Shown piece after piece: positions 60,525 through 64,000 of a stretch of 64,000 bases of DNA; positions within the stretch are counted from its first letter, which is position 1; every line of letters starts with the position of its first letter. The notes beneath the pieces were generated by a model. That model was given only the letters and a program-made list of their open reading frames with translations. It was not told the origin of the DNA and made no database searches. The translations under genes and the position numbers were made by a program. Source of the stretch: Aquila chrysaetos chrysaetos (lineage: Eukaryota > Chordata > Aves > Accipitriformes > Accipitridae); NCBI RefSeq assembly GCF_900496995.4, contig NC_044020.1:14526001-14590000 (forward strand), in the 5' to 3' direction.

Positions 60525-63500
60525 TTTAAATACATTTAGAGGTGTTAGAGGAGGGAAAAAAAGCCCGATGCTGAATCTGCTGAGCATTCTTCTATGAGAA
60601 GAAGACCTAAATAGATGTTGTCTAGTAACTTGGATGTCATGAGATGTGATGCCTTTCAATATATGCTGAATTTCCCCTTTGCTGTTTAGTTAAGTATAAG
60701 GCTATTATGGAGTGTTATGGTAAACCTGTCCAAAGTAGCCTGGCCACCCTTGATCAGTTTTATTTTTGATCAGTAAAAGTACAGGGTAAGAGATGCTGAA
60801 CCAGATTTCTGCTGCTGGATACTTGCTGCTGCTGGGAATACTAAGATGGTCTACATCCATGTAGCTGTATTAGTACCACACTTATTGTATTGGACTGCTT
60901 TTAAGAAATTCTTTTATTCATAATTTCCTGGAGGTATTCTCAGTAAATGGGCAATAGACTCTGTTGGCAGTGCATCTGTCATGCTGGTTTCAGAAAGCAG
61001 AGGTGGCACAAGGTTCTCTGGCGCTAGAATGGGACTTCAGTGCAGGAATGAAAACTGTGGGATGGAGAGATAGCAGAAGCTCAGATGGGTGGTGTTGCAT
61101 CCATTTTTTGCCATGTCTAAAAGCATCACCTTAGTTGAAATGAACATGTCAGAAATGAACAATTGCAATTTTATGCTGAAACATGTCTATGACAGAGACG
61201 GACAGGAGGCCACATGGTAATAGCTGTGTTCTCCATACCAACTTCTGTGTTGCCTGCTGCAGAAGGAGCATAAAAGTATCTTTCTGAAATACCAGAAAGA
61301 AAAGCTTTATGTACTGAATGTGACTTTGCATTTATACAGGTGCAACTGGCTTCAACTGAAGGGCCGTTTTTGATGAGAGATGGAATGTCTCATTTATATC
61401 ATTGATATAAATTACATTTTGACATTTACACCAGCGGTAGAAAACAAACACACTTCACTTGTGTTGGCGTTCTTGTTGTGTGCATAAAAGACGACCTGTC
61501 CTCCTTACCCGTATACATTTTCTGTAAGGACATAATGCCCCTATTCAGTATTCATAAACACGGTAGTGGCTACCCAACTTGGCTGCTTGATGAAGAGAGG
61601 CAGTTGCAGAATTCCACCCAGCTGAAATCACTGATTTTTGCAAATGGAAATTGTTTATACATTTTTTCTTCATTAAAAAGAAATGCAATTAGTGGTTTAC
61701 AATGTTTATATGGATAGCATCAGCTGAATCTTGTTCCAGTCCATTGCGTGCTGTTTTAATGTGACCTAGAATACGCATTATGCAAAACATCTGACTGGGA
61801 TGCCCAATGTTAAGTGCAAATTCCCAATGCAAATATGAAGCTTTGTCAAGCTGAATTAAGCTCTGTAGGTAATATCAGGAAGGGTTTTTTTTTGGTTGTG
61901 TGGTTTTTTTTTTTGTTTGTTTTTTTTTTTTTGTAAGGAATAGGGATGGAGGAGACTGGATAGAAGTAATATGGTATGCTGCAACTCTGAAGGATTAGAT
62001 CTTGAATTAGACTGTTGTATTAAATCTAAAGACTTAAATCACTGCCCAATGTTCACCTTCTCAATTTACTGATCCCTAGAAACTCTTTTGGGGAGCCAGC
62101 TGTGCTCTCAGCAAATTTCTTCCTAACAAGAAGGGTGTCAATTCAAAACTTTTGGGTGTGCCAGCAGTACTAAAAGGGCATGAACCCTGAAAAGGGCTGG
62201 TTTGTACAAAACTGAGTCACAACGCTATCCCAGATTACTTCCTCTTTTACTGGATTGCTTTATTTTGTATGTGTCTTGCTTCACTTCAGCTTTATTGATC
62301 AGATATTATTTCTGGTTTAGTAATATCACAGCAATATAAAGCTTCTGGACAACTTATTTAAGTAGCTTTTGGGCAATTGTAGTGTTTTACTGCTTATTGC
62401 ATTTGAAACCTGAGCGATCTCAGGCCAGGTTTACCTCTGTCGAAGCTTATTTCATTTCTAACTACTTGTCACACTACAGCATACATCTCTGGAAGTGATG
62501 CAAAAAAAGCAACTGTCTCTCCTCTCCCTCAAGATTAAAACAAGCTATTGCATTCACTAGACTACTAAAGAAAGAGTTTACTAAAGAAAAATGCCTGTTC
62601 TGAAAATCCCCATCATGTTATTCAGAGATGATGCATACAGACAGTGAAATACCTTATTAGAGGTGTTGCACATCAGAAGTGAAAGGTACTCTCCTATTTA
62701 TATTCTGAGGCATGGTATTTCCAACAGCTTTTGGAAGTAATCATTCCAATTTTGGGGTGTCCCCATGACACATGCACAATAAAATCTGAATTGCCCCAAT
62801 ACAGTACTTTTAGGAACTTTTAATTGTCATAGTTTGGATTGGGAGTTACTCTCATAGAAGAGCAGTTCTTTTGCTGTTGTGGGGGTTTTCATCAATGCCT
62901 GTTCAATTCTGTTTCAGCACTTCTTCTATAGCTGATGCAGGCCTCCCAAAGAAACACGTGCCTGGCTTTGACTTTTACCCATCTGAATGTGGTCAGTGGC
63001 TTTACAGTTCCTAGTTTGTAGGTGTGCTCACCACTGGTGACTGAGGGGAACAGGACCTGAAGTTTCATTTTGAATGCTGCTTTGCCATCAAGTAGTTCAG
63101 TCACTGCTCTGTCGCCAGAAGTACCAGATTTTGTTAGGAACCTCAGGTGTTGACTCAGAATAATGTCATTGCTTGTGCATAAAATTATGTGGATTGAAAA
63201 AAGCTTCATTTAAAGGAGACCAAAGATTTAGACATTTAGATAATTGCTGTCTAATTATCATAGCCTTGTTAATGTGATGAGAAAAGAGAGAAAGGAATAT
63301 AAGGTACTTTGAGCTAGCGGATAAGAAATATAGATTCTCTAGTACATGCTAGCTACAGTATTTCACTTTTTAAAATGTGCGTATGGTTAGCAGCTTTAAG
63401 CACTAGATGCTGTCTTTGATTATAATAGTGCTGAACTTTATCTGCAAAATTGAAACCTCTGATTTTCTAGTACATCAGTAAGTGAAACCTAAGCACATGT

Positions 63501-64000
63501 AATCTGTAAAAATAAATGTAATTACTTTAGCAAATGTATTACAGCTGGCCAGGTTTAACATTAAGATACCTGTTTCTTATAGCTGACTAGTGTCAGAAGA
63601 CAGAGGTGATGGCTTGAGCTGTGCTGTGCAGACAGAACGGAGGAGAAAAATTATTGCCTTGTATTCTTCTGCGTGTACATTAAAGTGAATTAAACTGAGT
63701 TGCAGTTCTGACCTCTGACATTTCTTCCCACTATTTTTTTCTGTTTAAAGCATCTTGGTGAGAGTAGCTGTTTCAATTTCAAAAGCTCTGCTAAAATTGT
63801 AGCTAAGTGGACTGCTTCAAAATTGAACACTTGATAAAATCTTCAAGAACACCTAAAGCATCTGAAAGCTGTCAACAATTTCTTTCAAGGTGGTAGTATG
63901 CTGGAGCAGGAGATGGGACTCTTGCCCTCCATTTCTGGTGCTGCTTCGGTTTTGCTTTAGCGGACGTTTTGGCCTTGTCTTGTTTACTTATGTATAAAAC
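60525..64000. other. Non-coding stretch, no gene seen
   Basis: Unique AT-rich DNA to the window end. A near-palindrome at 61392-61412 has 10-bp arms (atttatatca / tgatataaat) around a single T. The T/G-rich tract 61885-61932 includes T11 and T13 runs. A 105-codon minus-strand frame at 62892-63209 shows no family. Confidence 0.65.
61885..61932 (+). repeat. T/G-rich low-complexity tract
   Basis: T9, T11 and T13 runs (61885-61893, 61904-61914, 61920-61932) are interrupted by ggttgtgtgg and gtttg. It is probably a degenerate oligo-T intronic tract. Confidence 0.9.

Noticed and set aside
1..64000. CRISPR arrays, prokaryotic operons, phage or integrated viral genes
   Set aside because: No regularly spaced repeats, no ribosome-binding-site-led gene clusters and no recognisable viral domains. 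The sequence is vertebrate non-coding in character throughout.

Overview
The window reads as nuclear DNA of a vertebrate, most likely a sauropsid (bird, turtle or crocodilian). It is AT-rich and CpG-poor, has many oligo-T and oligo-A runs, and shows no prokaryotic gene structure. Every recognisable interspersed repeat is old and decayed: MIR-like SINE pieces, a 5S rRNA-derived SINE head, a tRNA-derived SINE head, two CR1-type LINE 3' tails and three pieces of a short 'gtgtaaat / gacttcaatgg' repeat I associate with turtle, crocodilian and bird DNA. No young transposon is visible. Low repeat density slightly favours a bird, but species and locus cannot be fixed from the sequence alone.

I find no protein-coding gene, rRNA, tRNA or CRISPR array I can support. 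The longest reading frames (165, 159, 153 and 140 codons) are near what 64 kb of AT-rich random sequence gives over six frames, resemble no family I know, and the longest runs into an old repeat. The window is best read as intron of a large gene or intergenic DNA. By eye, T runs of 11 or more outnumber A runs on the plus strand (14 to 6), which weakly suggests transcription along the plus strand.

Layout: 1-9.6 kb is unique sequence with a 22-bp perfect palindrome beside a CArG box near 3.7 kb. 9.67-9.76 kb is an old L2-like piece. 13.46 kb has an 11-bp-arm hairpin. 15.3 kb has a long pyrimidine tract. 19.7 kb holds a tRNA-derived SINE head (minus strand). 21.08 kb is a MIR piece, followed at 21.83-22.03 kb by a CpG-retaining, motif-rich block that could be a conserved enhancer. 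31.27 kb is a 5S-derived SINE. 37.45 kb has an 18-bp palindrome centred on a p53-type half-site. 40.2-40.7 kb has MIR-like pieces, one apparently split by an insertion. 47.8-48.95 kb is the main cluster of retained CpGs and carries a strong donor/acceptor pair in matching phase, the best place to look for a small exon or alternative promoter. 52.5 kb is a second CpG-retaining block. 54.6-58.6 kb is the repeat-richest part. 60.3-60.5 kb has a MIR piece and a three-copy 17-bp repeat.

No new biological system is evident. The findings are candidate regulatory, exonic or exapted-repeat sites that need alignment to other amniotes to decide.
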